Assembly: GCA_033085395.1 (NCBI GenBank)
Contig: JANQBS010000087.1
Location: 1-64,000 of the forward strand
Length of the DNA: 64,000 nucleotides
Direction: 5' to 3'
DNA from: Xanthoparmelia taractica
Taxonomy: Eukaryota; Ascomycota; Lecanoromycetes; Lecanorales; Parmeliaceae
In this document: in pieces, positions 22,294-33,987 of the stretch
Position numbering within the stretch: the first letter of the stretch is position 1
Layout of the letters: every line of letters starts with the position of its first letter
Program-made: the position numbers and the translations under genes
Notes under the pieces: model-generated
What the model was told of the DNA's origin: nothing
What the model saw: only the letters and a program-made list of their open reading frames with translations
Database searches by the model: none

Positions 22294-23448
22294 ATGCAGT
22301 TTATAAAAACCATCTCAATTCTTCTGAGCTTTGTCACTGCTCTTGCTGCAAGTCCAGTCCGCCGAGACGCATCGACAGGGTGTCTCAGCGATCCCGGATG
22401 TGGCCCCATCCCTGGAGAGTCTTTACTCTACAGCGATTACGCCCAAAAAAGCCCACCATTCCCAGCGAACATAACGGCTCCAGTCCCGGCAACCGCCACC
22501 GAAGCTATGGGAGAGGACGATATTCTCTTCCAAAACCTTCTCAGCGCTGAATGGGCCGTCTTCAACTTCTATCAACAAGGCGTAGAGGCTTTCAATAAAT
22601 CAGTGTTCATGGACCTCGGAATGTCCAATACAACCTACCAAAGAATTATCGAAATCCGTGACAACGAAGCGGGACATCTACGCGTTTTCCAGGACTCGAT
22701 TTCGGCCGCTTCGATCAAGCCAGGCGCCTGCAAGTATGAATATGGCTTCAACAATGCTATGGAATTTTTGGCCCTGCAGAACATCATTGAGGTCTCCAGT
22801 ATGGCCTTTCTGACGGGATTAGCGCAGCAGGCGAAGGCATCTTCGACCGTAGGCGCCCTCGTAGCAATTGGGCAGACTGAAACCCGACATGAGGTGGATC
22901 TATCACAAGTTTCTCCATTGATCTTGTCGCTTACCTTGTGCTAGGTCTGGGGTCTGATCGACGTCTGGGATCTCGATCCCTTTGCCGGTCCAGCAGACAC
23001 TTCGTTCGCCTACGCAAATCAAATCCTCTACATCACCTTAGCCGACTTTATCATCGCTGGAAGTTGTCCTCAGGCCAACCCTCCGTACCCCTACCCAGTG
23101 CAGAAGCTACCACAGTTGAGCTATAACAGTTCCACTTCCACCGGCCATCCAGGTTCTCCCATAACATTTGTATACAAGGAGAATAGATACACCAGCGAAA
23201 CGCTGGTACCCGACTACAAGAGCGACAGATCCTACTATGCAGTGTTCTTCCACGGGTTGAACAATATCACTATGCCGTTCAATACGCAGACGAACTCATC
23301 AATCATTCCGGAAGCATTCGACAGTCGAGGCATAATACTGGTCGTGATTGCAGATGAGCCCGGAGCGCCTACAATGGACAGTGTTGTTGCTGGACCAATG
23401 ATCTTGCTACAGCAACCTGGGAGCGCGACGAATATCAGCGCCGTGTAG
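22294..23448 (+). CDS. Secreted ferritin-like protein (Rds1/LsdA type)
   Basis: Two exons, 22,294-22,893 and 22,945-23,448, with a 51-bp phase-0 intron (GTGGAT...GCTAG). The protein is 367 residues. The N-terminus FIKTISILLSFVTALAASP is a signal peptide, followed by a dibasic RR. The body is a four-helix ferritin-like domain: a first helix with a Glu (LLSAEWAVFNFYQQG), a second with ExxH (NEAGHLRVF), a third (NIIEVSSMAFL) and a fourth with ExxH (TETRHE), which is interrupted by the intron. The second exon continues with VWGLIDVWDLDPFAGPADTSFAY. This matches fungal Rds1 or late-sexual-development (LsdA-like) proteins, which are linked to stress and development. A di-metal site is predicted from the ExxH pair, but enzymatic activity is unproven for the family. 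Translation from the GTG at 22,279 is less likely. Confidence 0.85.
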
Positions 23449-24986
23449 CGCGGGCGTCAAGATGTTATTATCTATGGGACATTGTAGTACACCCCGAATG
23501 AAGTATAGGTATAAGTGGTAGACGATGGTAGCAGATGGTAGAAGATGAATGGGCAGTGCGGTCCAAATGAACAGGGGCTGCAATATGAGGTGCATGACCA
23601 CGGGGTGAAAGAGCTTTGGGTGAAAAGCGACTCACAGCTACCAGAAAGTTTGGTTCTCTTCCCACGGAATTGAGCTATGCAACCACGCTGGTCGACTTTC
23701 ATTATATCTGCTTGATGTTTATTGTTTGCTATTTGCGCTTATGTATGAGCGCGGCCTTGCATTAGCTGTAGTGATCTTTAGTTTGCTCTCGGAAGTATTC
23801 TCGTAGTCTTTTGCTGGCACTTGACATGAATTCCGAATGTACTTGAAGTGGCGGGTCCCCTTGATCAAATTGCTTTACTACCAATATTAACGTATTTTTA
23901 AAACCTACGCTAATGTTTCTTATATTCAGGATCAGCTCATCGCTAGAACATTATATGTCATGCGTCGCTCGAAATACAACATAGCATTGTGCTATGTGCA
24001 CATAACACTCTGTTTTTTGCAGTCAAGTTCGGAGGGTTCGGACATCGCACCGCAGGGAAAATACTAAGCCCCCCCCCCGAAGCCTACCTTCTTTCTCTCA
24101 TCACTCCACTTGCTTCCGTTGTCCGTATAATGTTCCCGTGTACAAAACCTCTTATTCTTGGACTCGCCAAATGACTGCTTTGGCTTTCTCAAGTCCGGTC
24201 CTGCTGCCATCGACACCGAAGATTTGCCTCTAGGATTGTCACAGACTTGCCAAATGACTGCTTTGACTTTGTCGCATCCGGTCTTTCTGCGCGTTTTGTT
24301 GGTGGCATGGCAAAAGGAAATCATCAATAGTAATTCAGAGCATACTATGAAGCTTGTACGTGACGATCCAGAGGATCACTATCGCCCAGCAGCAAGTATC
24401 CACAGCGAAGACATCCGCGAACCCTTTTTCCCAGAGCAAGAGCGGACCGAGAGCCCGTTCTGACAAAATAGGAAATGCGTTCAATGCAAGCTGCGCCCGA
24501 CAGGCAGCGTTGGGTTATCGTGAAGGGTACTGGCTCACGAAATAGTTTGATGGTAAGGACTCCAAGATTGATATCTGGAGTCAATTAGCGGGGATACTGA
24601 TGTCAAAAGAAAAAGGTGAGGCAGCAAAATCTTTTGTTAGAGTATCGCCTTTGTTGCCTTGTATATGTTCTTCGTTCGGAGACATAACCCATAAGCAGTC
24701 ACTGTTAGAGAATTGAGAGTAGTCTAGCCTGAACACTTTGGAAAGTAACGGAGTAGTCTTTACGGCTTCGTCGGGCTTATCATTGCGTAGTTACTCATCA
24801 GCCTTATAGCGTGTTGAATGGTCACACAAGACTTGCCCCTCCGCAATCTCCTCTCTTCATCAACATTACAGCTGACAATTTGTTCGTTTCTGTACTCTGC
24901 GTCCTTTTCGTGTCTAGCAAACGCTTCGGGCAAACTTTAGTACCAACAGAAACATAAGGCCAGCCGCTTCGAACAACGTCTCCACG
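23449..24986. other. Intergenic, no supported gene
   Basis: Several short overlapping frames, none with a recognised domain. A C-run occurs at 24,070-24,078. The last 150 bp, pyrimidine-rich with TATA-poor sequence, probably serve the F-box-like gene. Confidence 0.4.
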
Positions 24987-25856
24987 ATGCCTCCAAGCCA
25001 GCCATCAAATCCTGAAAGCGACAATGCATCCCTCTATCCAGCAAATCTCCTTCAAGAGCTTCCTTTCTGGCAGCACGAGCGAACCAAATCTCGCTGCCGG
25101 TGGGGACCGATACCATATTCAAGAACACAGGCCACCAGCGGCAGAGTTGATCAGCACCAAGACTCAGCCAAGCAATATGATCCATCCCAGCCGACATACC
25201 TTACAATTCTACCCTTCGAACTCCGTGAGGAGATCTACAAGCACCTCGTCCTCGGTTCCAGCTTCGAATTCTTGAGAGTCTGCCGCTCAATCAACACGCA
25301 AGCCACACCACTTCTCTACAAACACGGCACCTACCATATCCGCGCAACCCCCCCACGTTACGAGCAGCCCGCGTGCATCCCGCCAACCTCCATCCTTACC
25401 AAGATCCAGAACCTCTACATCTCCATGCCCGAGATCAAATTCGCAGGGGAGATACCCTCTGATCACGACGTCTCTGCCTCAGCAATGCGATTGCTAGGTA
25501 AATTCAGTGGTCCCAACGTCCGTCGGGCATTCTGCCACCTGGATCTACAAGCATGGGAGCTCTCGGAGCGGATGGCGAGCCTGCTGAGGACATTTGTTGG
25601 CTTTGAGAGGATAAAGATTACAGTGCGGCTGAGACCATACGAGGTTGATTATTACAAGGGTCCTCGGCCGCACGACAGGGAGGTTGAGGAAGAAGAGTGG
25701 GAGGACTGTATTGAGAGATTTGATGAAAGACTGGGACCGTGGTTAGGCACGGCGGACATGAGTTCCGGGTTCGGGAATGATGAGGAGGGTTCGGGCAATT
25801 GTTTCGAGTCGATGCTTTTCTTTAACTTTTACCCAGGGTTTTGCATGTCGTCGTGA
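24987..25856 (+). CDS. F-box-like protein
   Basis: Single exon, 289 residues. Residues about 70-88 (YLTILPFELREEIYKHLVL) form an F-box-like motif of the type seen in many fungal proteins, preceded by a low-complexity Ser/Gln/Pro-rich leader. This is followed by FLRVCRSINTQATPLLY, the usual second helix pair with a bulky hydrophobic pattern. The C-terminal half has no repeats of LRR or WD type and contains an acidic stretch (REVEEEEWEDCIERFDERLG). Such proteins may link substrates to SCF ubiquitin ligases, but many fungal members are untested. The first in-frame ATG is used. The gene appears intact. Confidence 0.72.
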   Translation: MPPSQPSNPESDNASLYPANLLQELPFWQHERTKSRCRWGPIPYSRTQATSGRVDQHQDSAKQYDPSQPTYLTILPFELREEIYKHLVLGSSFEFLRVCRSINTQATPLLYKHGTYHIRATPPRYEQPACIPPTSILTKIQNLYISMPEIKFAGEIPSDHDVSASAMRLLGKFSGPNVRRAFCHLDLQAWELSERMASLLRTFVGFERIKITVRLRPYEVDYYKGPRPHDREVEEEEWEDCIERFDERLGPWLGTADMSSGFGNDEEGSGNCFESMLFFNFYPGFCMSS

Positions 25857-26586
25857 GCGATAGTTGAGAATGAGGAGACCAAAGAGGCGGTTGAGGAACA
25901 TATACTTTGTGCTGCTGTATTTCTCGTTCTCGAGAGAGAGATTGATCCATTAGTGCGAGATTTTTAAAGACTTGTTGCCATGGATTTATTCATAGATTAC
26001 TAGGCAACGTGATCACCGACGCAGGCCTTTAGTCTTTTCAATTACAGTAGTCACCGTAGAAAACAGTACTGTTCATGTTAAGGAAACCGGACAGACGCCG
26101 TTCAAGTGCCCAGCCGCCCAATAATCAAAGCCAGCGGCGTATTGGCTAAAATGACGTAGGAGGGGCAGGCCGTTAGGAAAAAGTAGATGATGAAGACATT
26201 GAAGAGGAGTCTTTCACGGGCGCACCCTTAGCTTTGCCAATACATTCAACAGGAAAGCCCCTGGCTTAGAAACGCATCAACTCTGAAGCTTTTATCCAAA
26301 GCTCCAGCAGATTCGCTCGAGGGTCACGATGCCGAGATCAGATGTAGACTTGGACTGGATGAAGAGCTGTGGGATTCATTGAACAGATCCATGGTGAAAC
26401 CAGAAAAGGTGCTGTCAGTCGAAGAACTGTCCAGGGTTCTTGGGACATCAGGAGGCATTATTGTCTTCCCATTGGCCATATAGTTCGTCATTTCAACAGT
26501 ATTGAAACGTGATTGGGTCGTATACATGTAAAGCCCAGCTGGCCGACTCTGGGTGACTGGATCTCGTCAGCTCGGCTGTCAGAACG
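25857..26586. other. Intergenic, no supported gene
   Basis: Only short frames, and no motif. It contains the 3' flanks of the F-box-like gene and of the minus-strand secreted protein. Confidence 0.4.
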
Positions 26587-27209
26587 TCAATCTGAGAGGG
26601 ACGCACTAATCAAAGGCGTGTAGCCTCCTTGCGGCGATCCACTTCTTGGTTGCAAGCAAGGCCGAAGCCTCAGCACCTGGTTCACGATATCTGACCACTT
26701 TTCTCTGAATTCCGGTTTCAGATACGGACGCTCATGCAATCTCTTGATGTAAGGTTGGGGTACCAAAGCTATGTGGCATGATCCTAGAAGAGTGCGAAGA
26801 GGTTCAGAGATGCTAATACCAAGATCAAGTAACGAAAGTGTAAAAGTGAAATAACTCATAAGATGTTGCACATCCGTATTAACATACCATGTTTCCAGAT
26901 CTTGGGTAGCTGCACGATAGCCTTTGGGGCGTAAGCATTCTTGACAGCACTAAATGGTGGGTTTAGATACTGCGGCTCTGCGAAAAGGCGCGGTGCTTTG
27001 GCGTCTGCTGAATCTCTTGCAGGCTGGTTTATATATGGGACCCAGAACATTGCCTGATAGCAGTCTTCAGCGCTTGGTGTGCCGAAGCTGTCTTTATCAC
27101 ATAGTAGCTGGTTTGCCTGAAGCGGGTTCGGAGTGGCGATTGCGCTTTGAATGAGGAAGAACCATAATGAAGCTAATCTCATAGATGTAAGAACAAAATT
27201 TTGCAACAT
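26587..27209 (-). CDS. Small secreted protein A of a divergent pair
   Basis: Minus-strand gene with exons 27,209-26,888 and 26,783-26,587 and a 104-bp phase-1 intron (GTATGT...CTTCTAG). The predicted protein has 172 residues. The N-terminus MRLASLWFFLIQSAIATP is a signal peptide. The mature protein has C-x4-FGTP-x4-C, then LPKIWKHG (the intron splits this Gly codon), SCHIAL, and later a Cys followed by a GG. The neighbour at 27,583 and the N-terminal half of the WSC protein at 33,147 share this layout and the intron position. The two neighbours are transcribed away from each other with 373 bp between start codons. The function is unknown; an apoplastic or wall role is inferred only from secretion. 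Confidence 0.68.
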
Positions 27210-27582
27210 TATTATTGTTAATTTTGTATGTGTATCCGATTTGATCGGGATTTGAACACAAGAGCTATCCAATTGCTCGAGCACTCAGGACGCTATATAG
27301 AAATGTCAACTGAAGCAAAGAGGAAGTATGTAATTGCGCGTGCACTTGTAACAGACCCGCCTGACGCTTTTGCGGCTGAATGGTTTGGTTCCACAGCGGC
27401 TGAGTCTGCGACCGAACCACAACTCCACTTTGTTGAATTCGACCTCGTAGGCTTCCTGTCTTTTGCCGGTAGGTTGTGCCGTTTCTATCGATCTCTTTCG
27501 GTTGCGTTTTCGCAGACAGAGCAAAGGGGAATCTGCGATCTACTGCGTTTTTGAATCACTCAGAGCAACTGCATTATACCCC

Positions 27583-28183
27583 ATGGCATTGTTCCCTTCT
27601 CAATTCACATGGGTAGTGCGTCTGCAGTATATTGCCTTACACTTCGCCAACATCCTTCATGCAGCAAACTACACTCCACACTGCAATGGCGGCGTATACG
27701 GTAGACCTGTGTCGGTCCAGTGCATCAACGCCCATGTGCGATTTCCCATACATGACACGGCCGTCCACTATTTCGTGGAACAACAGATGCGTACCGCGCC
27801 TCCGGCAGCTTCATGGAATGCGTTTAAAGACCCACGCCCCCCAAATGAGCAACAGACTATTGTACAGTTGCCAAAATGGGTTTCTTCCGGTGAGCTAAGA
27901 CTCTACTCTTAGCAGTCTACCAGGGTCCAACGTTTTTCACTAATCGCTTGTTATAGGCACCTGTAATATTGGGCTCTTCAGCTTCACAAGTTTCCGATCC
28001 AAAGATCAAAAGATCGTCAACTCCTCGCCGGCGCTGGCATGGTCTGACATATATAGCGCCGGTTTCGAGCTGCACAACCATTGCCTGGCAAATAACGAAG
28101 GCGGAACGGTGGTCGTGAAAGGTACGATGCAGCACCGTCAATCCAGCCTAGACTTGACCGAGTCGCTAATATTCTGGCTGTGA
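27583..28183 (+). CDS. Small secreted protein B of a divergent pair
   Basis: Exons 27,583-27,889 and 27,957-28,183 with a 67-bp phase-1 intron (GTGAGC...GTTATAG). The predicted protein has 177 residues. A signal-like N-terminus (RLQYIALHFANILHAA) precedes C-x4-YGRP-x4-C, IVQLPKWVSSG (the Gly codon is split by the intron), TCNIGL, and HNHCLANNEGGTVVVKG. The same spacing is found in the head-to-head neighbour and in the WSC protein N-terminus. After VVVKG the frame runs only 18 residues to a TGA. A different frame (to 28,407) stays open with EDINGGPGLSLFMWEDG, so either a frameshift or a separate relic follows. The C-terminus is therefore uncertain. Confidence 0.62.
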
Positions 28184-29080
28184 CTGAAGACATTAACGGA
28201 GGACCTGGCCTATCGCTCTTCATGTGGGAGGACGGTGCCCCATTCGAATTTTTGCTGAACCATGATAATGGTCTGGAATTTCCGCCGGGCATGAGTCCTT
28301 CGAATCCTGATATTGGGCCTTCGTTGTTTAGTAACGCTACCTCTATGGCGGGACTTCAAGCCGTAAAGGATAGTCTTACGCAAGATGTGTCAGGGTTATA
28401 CCTTTAGAGTCAATATAAAGGACATTCCACTCCCCAAGCCAGGGGAGTTGGGAATGGTAGAATTCTTGAGTTATGGTTCCGATAATGGTGAGAAAAGTCA
28501 CGTTCATCGCCGCAGAATTGCGCTTGATTCCCTATGTCCAAAATGACCACCTGCTTGGGATTTGAAGAATGACTTAGGAGTACAGGGTGTCTGGCCCAGG
28601 CAGAGGATGTTTGAAGGGAGAAGACGACGCGGACATGGAAGTTGTGGGGAGAAATGGTCTAATAGTGCAGGCAGCAGCTATTTGCTGCGAGAGCAAGTAT
28701 TGCCGAAGACTTAGAAAACCTTAGGTAAGGTACCTTTACCCCACGTAGGGCTTGTCCTACTTTTACACCATCAGCAACGAGGGCAGTGCAGAGAGTCAAG
28801 AGAGACAAGAGCAAGCATACTTCGTCCAAGTCTTCTCTCTTCTCTTACAGACACAATGTTACAATGATCCGGTTGACGTAGTTCTGGCTTGTAACTTGTG
28901 AACGATTGTCGGATCCATCGAGACTCGCGAAATCTTGCTGTACAGCTTCACGGGGCAAGGAGTAAGGAGCGAGGCCCTAGCCACTGACTCAGGTCTTCGT
29001 TTTGATTTCCTTCTACACACCTTGTCCTCAATCTCACAGTGTACTCGACCTACCCCAGGCAGTTCATCTTGGAACCAAAC
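28184..29080. other. Intergenic with one open frame of unknown status
   Basis: 28,180-28,407 is open on the plus strand (EDINGGPGLSLFMW...). It may be the displaced tail of the preceding gene or a relic. I do not recognise it. 28,410-29,080 shows nothing further; a CT-rich leader ends near 28,855. Confidence 0.35.
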
Positions 29081-29621
29081 ATGCCCGCTGCCAATCCAGC
29101 TATGCCTTCTCATCTGCACTTCCCTCCAGAGCTCTGGAGTATAACCACTCAGAATTTCCGCCATCGCAAAAGCCCAGAAGATCTCACGTATCTGTGGACT
29201 ACTGTGCGACAGGTGTCTAGGCAGTTCAAGGAAGAGATTGAAGGACTTTTCCGCACTGAGCATATGCCCAAGACCTGGCTGCATATAGATACTGGTGAGA
29301 CGTCCGGTGCACTGCCACCAATTTGGCGGTAGTCTGATTAACTCGAGTCTTCACCATATAGCAAACCATTTCGATGATGCCCTGACCAACACCTCATCAA
29401 CCGCGGTCCGGATCTTTGACTTCAAATCGAGGTCAAAATTCGACCGGATTCAGGCGCGATTTCCTGGCCGAGCAGTGTTCTCTCTACAGCCTGAGCACAC
29501 CATCCAATTGCTCGACAGCTCAGCAAGCACGCGTGCAGCATTCAAAGGACTGCAAGCTCGACTAGGACCCGGCAGACTGGGCGGGGCAGACGGGTCTGTA
29601 CCCGGACCGCGAATGCGTTAA
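29081..29621 (+). CDS. Fungal F-box-associated-type family protein, short
   Basis: Exons 29,081-29,294 and 29,362-29,621 with a 67-bp phase-1 intron (GTGAGA...ATATAG), giving 157 residues. The start has HFPPELWSITTQNF, an F-box-like first helix. It is followed by DLTYLWTTVRQVSRQFKEEIEGLF and PKTWLHIDTG, a combination I know from a large family of uncharacterised fungal proteins. Exon 2 has VRIFDFKSRSKFDRIQ and PEHTIQLLD. Family members usually continue further, but this frame stops at 29,621. Related-looking frames persist to about 29,840 and beyond, so the copy may be truncated by a frameshift. Function is unknown. Confidence 0.55.
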
Positions 29622-31873
29622 TTCGAAAGTCCTACTGGCATGTTCGTCGTTCAGGTGCGGGGAGTGGTGGACGACTGCCCCCTGCCAGCACTCAACATCG
29701 ACCACATTCGGTTTGAGCTGTCTTTCGAATGGAAGAAATTATTCGACCGAGTTTTCGGAGAGCGGAAGCTGGCTACGGCTGTATTGCACAGCGCGCCGGT
29801 AGGCCATCCGAATTATACAAATCTGATTTTGTCCCTGATCTGATGGTTTTCAGGCGGACCATGCAGCGGCCCATATTACAGACCTGCACTCCGATTCGCA
29901 AAGCCTAGCGACATTACATCTACTCATCAGCCGACAAAGCCCAGGGCTACAGGCGCTGGCAACACTTGATCGGCGCACACATCGTCGGCTTTATCAAGAG
30001 TTCAGAGAGGTGATTACTCGTATCCGGCATCTCCGAAACCCTATCCAAACCTGGGCTGATGCCATGGGAGAGGAACTTGGGCAAACGAAAGCGAATTTGA
30101 ACAGATGCCTGCGCCGAAGACAGGCTGACCGAGCGATAGGCCTCGACGACGAGGAGGCTATCAGCCAGGAAAAAAATTCCGGAGGAAGGCGGAGAAAGAA
30201 ATCAGCAGAATTCCGCCGGAAAATTGAATGGGTCTCACTAACTACGGTACGAATTATCTATTAAATGGGTGGCCGTGTGCTGATCTTACGTAGGCTTGTG
30301 ATACATGCCGTTCAACGAACAGGCAATGTTATAGAGGAAAATCCACAAGTCCGATTCTCAGGGATTGCGACTTCTGTATCGAGACAGGCTCGCCATGCGA
30401 CTCCTTATTGGCATGTCTCAATATATCGCGACCACACTATATGTTGCCAAGTATCCAAGCGGTATCCATTTTTTCTGCGCAGCAGGATAAGGAACGCACT
30501 CGTATTGCTCGGCAAAAGCAGGAAATGGGGGAGCAGCCATTATCTGCATTTTCCCTAACCCCAGCCACCACTATGTTCAAGTATTTAGTTGGGGGTATTG
30601 CACCTATTGCTCCACGAGACTATCAGTCGCAGTTCACGCTATAGGACCAGCAGAACAGTACTGCATCACCAAACTATCAAATGCAAATGACGGTATTCGA
30701 CCGGCAGAACAGAACGCGTCTTAACATGGCTCGGCAATAAACCGATAGCATGGGGCGTATGACTTCTCGCTCCCAGCCGATTAAACCGGCCACAGTGTCT
30801 GGAAGTGACGCACCACAAGTCCATATGGGGGACCTTAGTACTCGAAGGGGGCTGTGAAACGGGTCAGGCTACGGCTGTTTGGGCGCAAAATCCGATAACC
30901 CGGATACAAATCTACACCAGCTATGTCTACCCAAGCAATTGAGCCCTGGCGTCTAAGAATATCGGAAAAAACCGAGGGGAAAAAGGAATTTTCAGGTCTG
31001 ACTGCTCTTTTAAGTATGCATAGCGAGCGATTGGATTGACAATATCGCGTCTCGGTACCTTGGTATTGATAAGGTAATAGATGAAAATGATGCTTAGCAA
31101 CCTCCGTTCTCCATCAGCCTTCGCTCAAGGGGGTCGTCCCGTCCACAGTATCAGTCTTCCAGTCAACCAACATCATCCAAATCTTCGCACATTCATACTA
31201 CAACAATGACCATCAGCGCCTGCCTTCCCCCAGGTCGCCGTCTAATCAATTTAATTGTCCACGTTAATGCCACCAATCTGTTCCATCCTCAACTCTTCCC
31301 CGCCGCTCCCCCCGCCCTCGCGTTCCCAGAAAGTCAAACAATACTACTTCACCCAACCCTCATCCCTATTCCCCCACCTCCACTCATCCGTCACCCAACA
31401 ACGCCAATGCTTCTACAGACTAGGACTAGTAAGCTCCACAATCATTGACAAACCAATGTCAAGGTTTCCAAACAAAAAAACACACAACGCCAAGATCGAG
31501 CCACTTTTTCTCCGAGTCAGCTGGATCTGCCGAACACTAAGAACCAGATCCCATTGTTTATTAGGACTTGGGCGCTGTATCCAGCCGAGGGAAAAGGCGA
31601 CGGGTGCAAGAGTGTTCCACGAAAAACTGATTGAATTGGCAAGACTGATGGCAGGGGCGATCAACGGGTGCCATGATAGGCAGCACTGCCATTTTCATAC
31701 TTCGTAGTCTTGATGGTGCACTATTCTACGGAAGATCAATTTATTTCAATTTCAGCGAGCGACATGATAGCACCATGCGGTAAATAAGGTGCATGCCACT
31801 TAATTCCTTGTAAATATGTGATATCGCCACAGTAGTCACCTGTCAAAACGCTTCTCTGTCCTATGTATCTCCT
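29622..31873. other. Intergenic, no supported gene
   Basis: Plus-strand frames at 29,640-29,843 and 30,010-30,264 are open but carry no recognised domain. The second is rich in Arg/Lys near its end (GGRRRKKSAEFRRK). They may be debris of the preceding gene or of an old transposon. The proline-rich frame at 31,206-31,448 looks like low-complexity DNA. Confidence 0.4.
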
Positions 31874-33147
31874 TTAACTTGAATTACTCGCATCCACGGT
31901 ATTCACTCCCGCAGACGGAATGTTTGTGTTCTGATACAGAGTCAACCACCCGGTGCCGCCACAAACCTGCGTCGCATCACCATTGCACGCCGCGGTGCAG
32001 TTATTCGGAACCTCTGTAATAAGCGTAGCCGGGTGGACGCCCTTGCCGTCGGCATCCCCGCCGCAAAAGCATCTGGGAAAAATCCGCGTCAGCAAGCTCA
32101 ACAAACCACAAGTGAGGAATATAAGGGCAACACCTACTGCGAACCTTGCTCCAAACCCATGTACTGATACGCGGCACAGTAATCCCCGCACCTCTGGACC
32201 GTAAGTTCGGTCCCGGACCAGGCGAGCGAGCTCAAGGTGGGCGCAATGGAGGAATCGACCTGGCAGCCGAGGTAGTTGAACGAGCCATACACGCCGACCA
32301 CCGCTGCGGACGAAGCAACCGGGGCTATCGGAGCGGCGGGTGCAGGTGCTGAGGCTGCCGGAACGGCGGGTGCTGGTGCTGGTACCCCGCCACCAATAGT
32401 GCTATTGCCGGCGTAGGTGTCGTTAAAGGGGTCACTGCTTCCAAAGAAGCCATCGCCACCGGCACCATAAGCCGGGTCGTCGATTTCCGCGTTGTTGATC
32501 TCGTCTTCGGACGTGGCTGCGATTTGCGTGGTGGTTTGCTGGTTGATCGTCTTGTCTATTTCGGATCCGACGGCAAAGAGATGCAAGACGAGGTCTTGGT
32601 TGTCACCTATAGATACGGCATGAGACGCTGTTTTTCCGACAGAAGAGGGTGACAGATGGGAGGAGGGTTACCTGCGAGCTCCCAACCACCACCGGCTCTC
32701 GTTGCGTTGGAGATGCATTGCTGAACGATGACCCCACCCGCAGTTGCCAGGTCTTGGTACGACGACGTATCGTAGGTGACGGACGACGTGGTGACTTCAA
32801 TGGGCACAAGCGCCGCTTTGCAGCCAGCTATTCACAACATGAGTCTGATGCTCCGTTCCATCTCCTGGCCCGTCAAAAGACGCAGATAGGAACTTACGGA
32901 ACGACCAAGTTTGCGGAAAGTTCTTCCTGGTGCCATTCGACAACCCTGCCGGCGTCGGGAACTGGGAAGGAATGAACAGGTATGAGGTATTTCCGACTCC
33001 CAATTTCGCAATGTTCGTGAGGAGAGTATTGCAAGCCACTCTTTCAGGAGCGCCGTAGGTAGTGACGTTGCACTGATCCGGGCTGAATGCGAGGGCGGAG
33101 GACAAGAGCGTCAAGGTCGCAGCGAGGAGTCCTAGGGTAGAAGCCAT
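31874..33147 (-). CDS. Secreted WSC-domain protein
   Basis: Four exons on the minus strand: 33,147-32,898, 32,827-32,672, 32,606-32,138 and 32,072-31,874. Introns are GTAAGT...GAATAG, GTAACC...CTATAG and GTAGGT...CCCAG, giving 357 residues. The signal peptide is LGLLAATLTLLSSALA. Residues about 25-150 form a domain with C-x4-YGAP-x4-C, PQTWSF-P (the codon split by intron 1), GCKAALVP and VQQCISNATRAGGGW. This layout also occurs in the two small secreted proteins at 26.6-28.2 kb. A Pro/Ala-rich linker (PAPAPAVPAASAPAPA) follows. The C-terminal WSC domain has YLGCQVDS, RCGDYCAAYQYMGLEQGSQCFCGG and CNGDATQVCGGTGWLTLY. WSC domains bind cell-wall glycans; here no membrane anchor follows, so a wall-bound or extracellular protein is likely. 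Confidence 0.82.
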
Positions 33148-33987
33148 TGTTGAAGTGAAGAAGAAGGCACGTATGAACGCTAGCTGCAGTACGTAGAGTA
33201 TGGATGGTAACAAGAAGAAACGTATAACACAGAATCCCAACCCAGCGGGCGAGCCTGCATGGTTAAATAGGACAGCTCTGATCATCGGTCGCGTTTTCTA
33301 CAATCTCCCGCCAAACATGTTTGATCGATTTCCGATACGAAATTGGAGGTGGCTATTCAAGCGCACTAGCGACGAAACGCCGCAAGTACATCCACTACTA
33401 GCACGGTAGCAAGACTGGACCAGATTCCGCAACGGATGCCATTAAGGATATCCAATCGCGATATTCCCCACCTCTGATACGGCTTACGCGGCCTGGGTAT
33501 GTTGTAGTGGAACATCATGCCAGGTACGAAAGACGCAAGCTCGAAATACGGGGTTTTAGCAGGAATCGAAGAATGGTCGGACACCCTGGTTTACCCCTGA
33601 AGGTGTGCTCTCTCGCTTGGAGAAATACACTACTATGAACAAAGAAAGAAAAAGGCATGTTCCACATGGAGCAAGGCCATTGCAAAATAACCACGTGTAG
33701 CATAGAAGCGCATCGCGGCACTCCAAAGTTTATCAATGCTAAACGCACCAAGGGATAAGCGCTATGCGATGGCACGGTCTGCAGGTGCCGCAAGTTTTAC
33801 TGCAAAGTGCAACTAGATTTGTATGAGCATGTACAAGTAAGCGACTATGCGCTGGAAACAATCAATGATCCGATGCCGGCATACAAAGTCATAGGAGGCT
33901 CACTCACCCACTATTAGATAATGCGCCTTGGCCCTTCAGCATTCAGTCATAACTGCATTGTCAAATCGCAAACCATCTCACCCGATC
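33148..33987. other. Intergenic, no supported gene
   Basis: This holds the upstream region of the WSC gene and the 3' flank of the ABC transporter. No domain-bearing frame. Confidence 0.4.

Noticed and set aside
27228..27310. tRNA-like T-loop GTTCAAATCCC on the minus strand
   Set aside because: The flanking five bases cannot pair as a T-stem, and no acceptor or anticodon stem fits.
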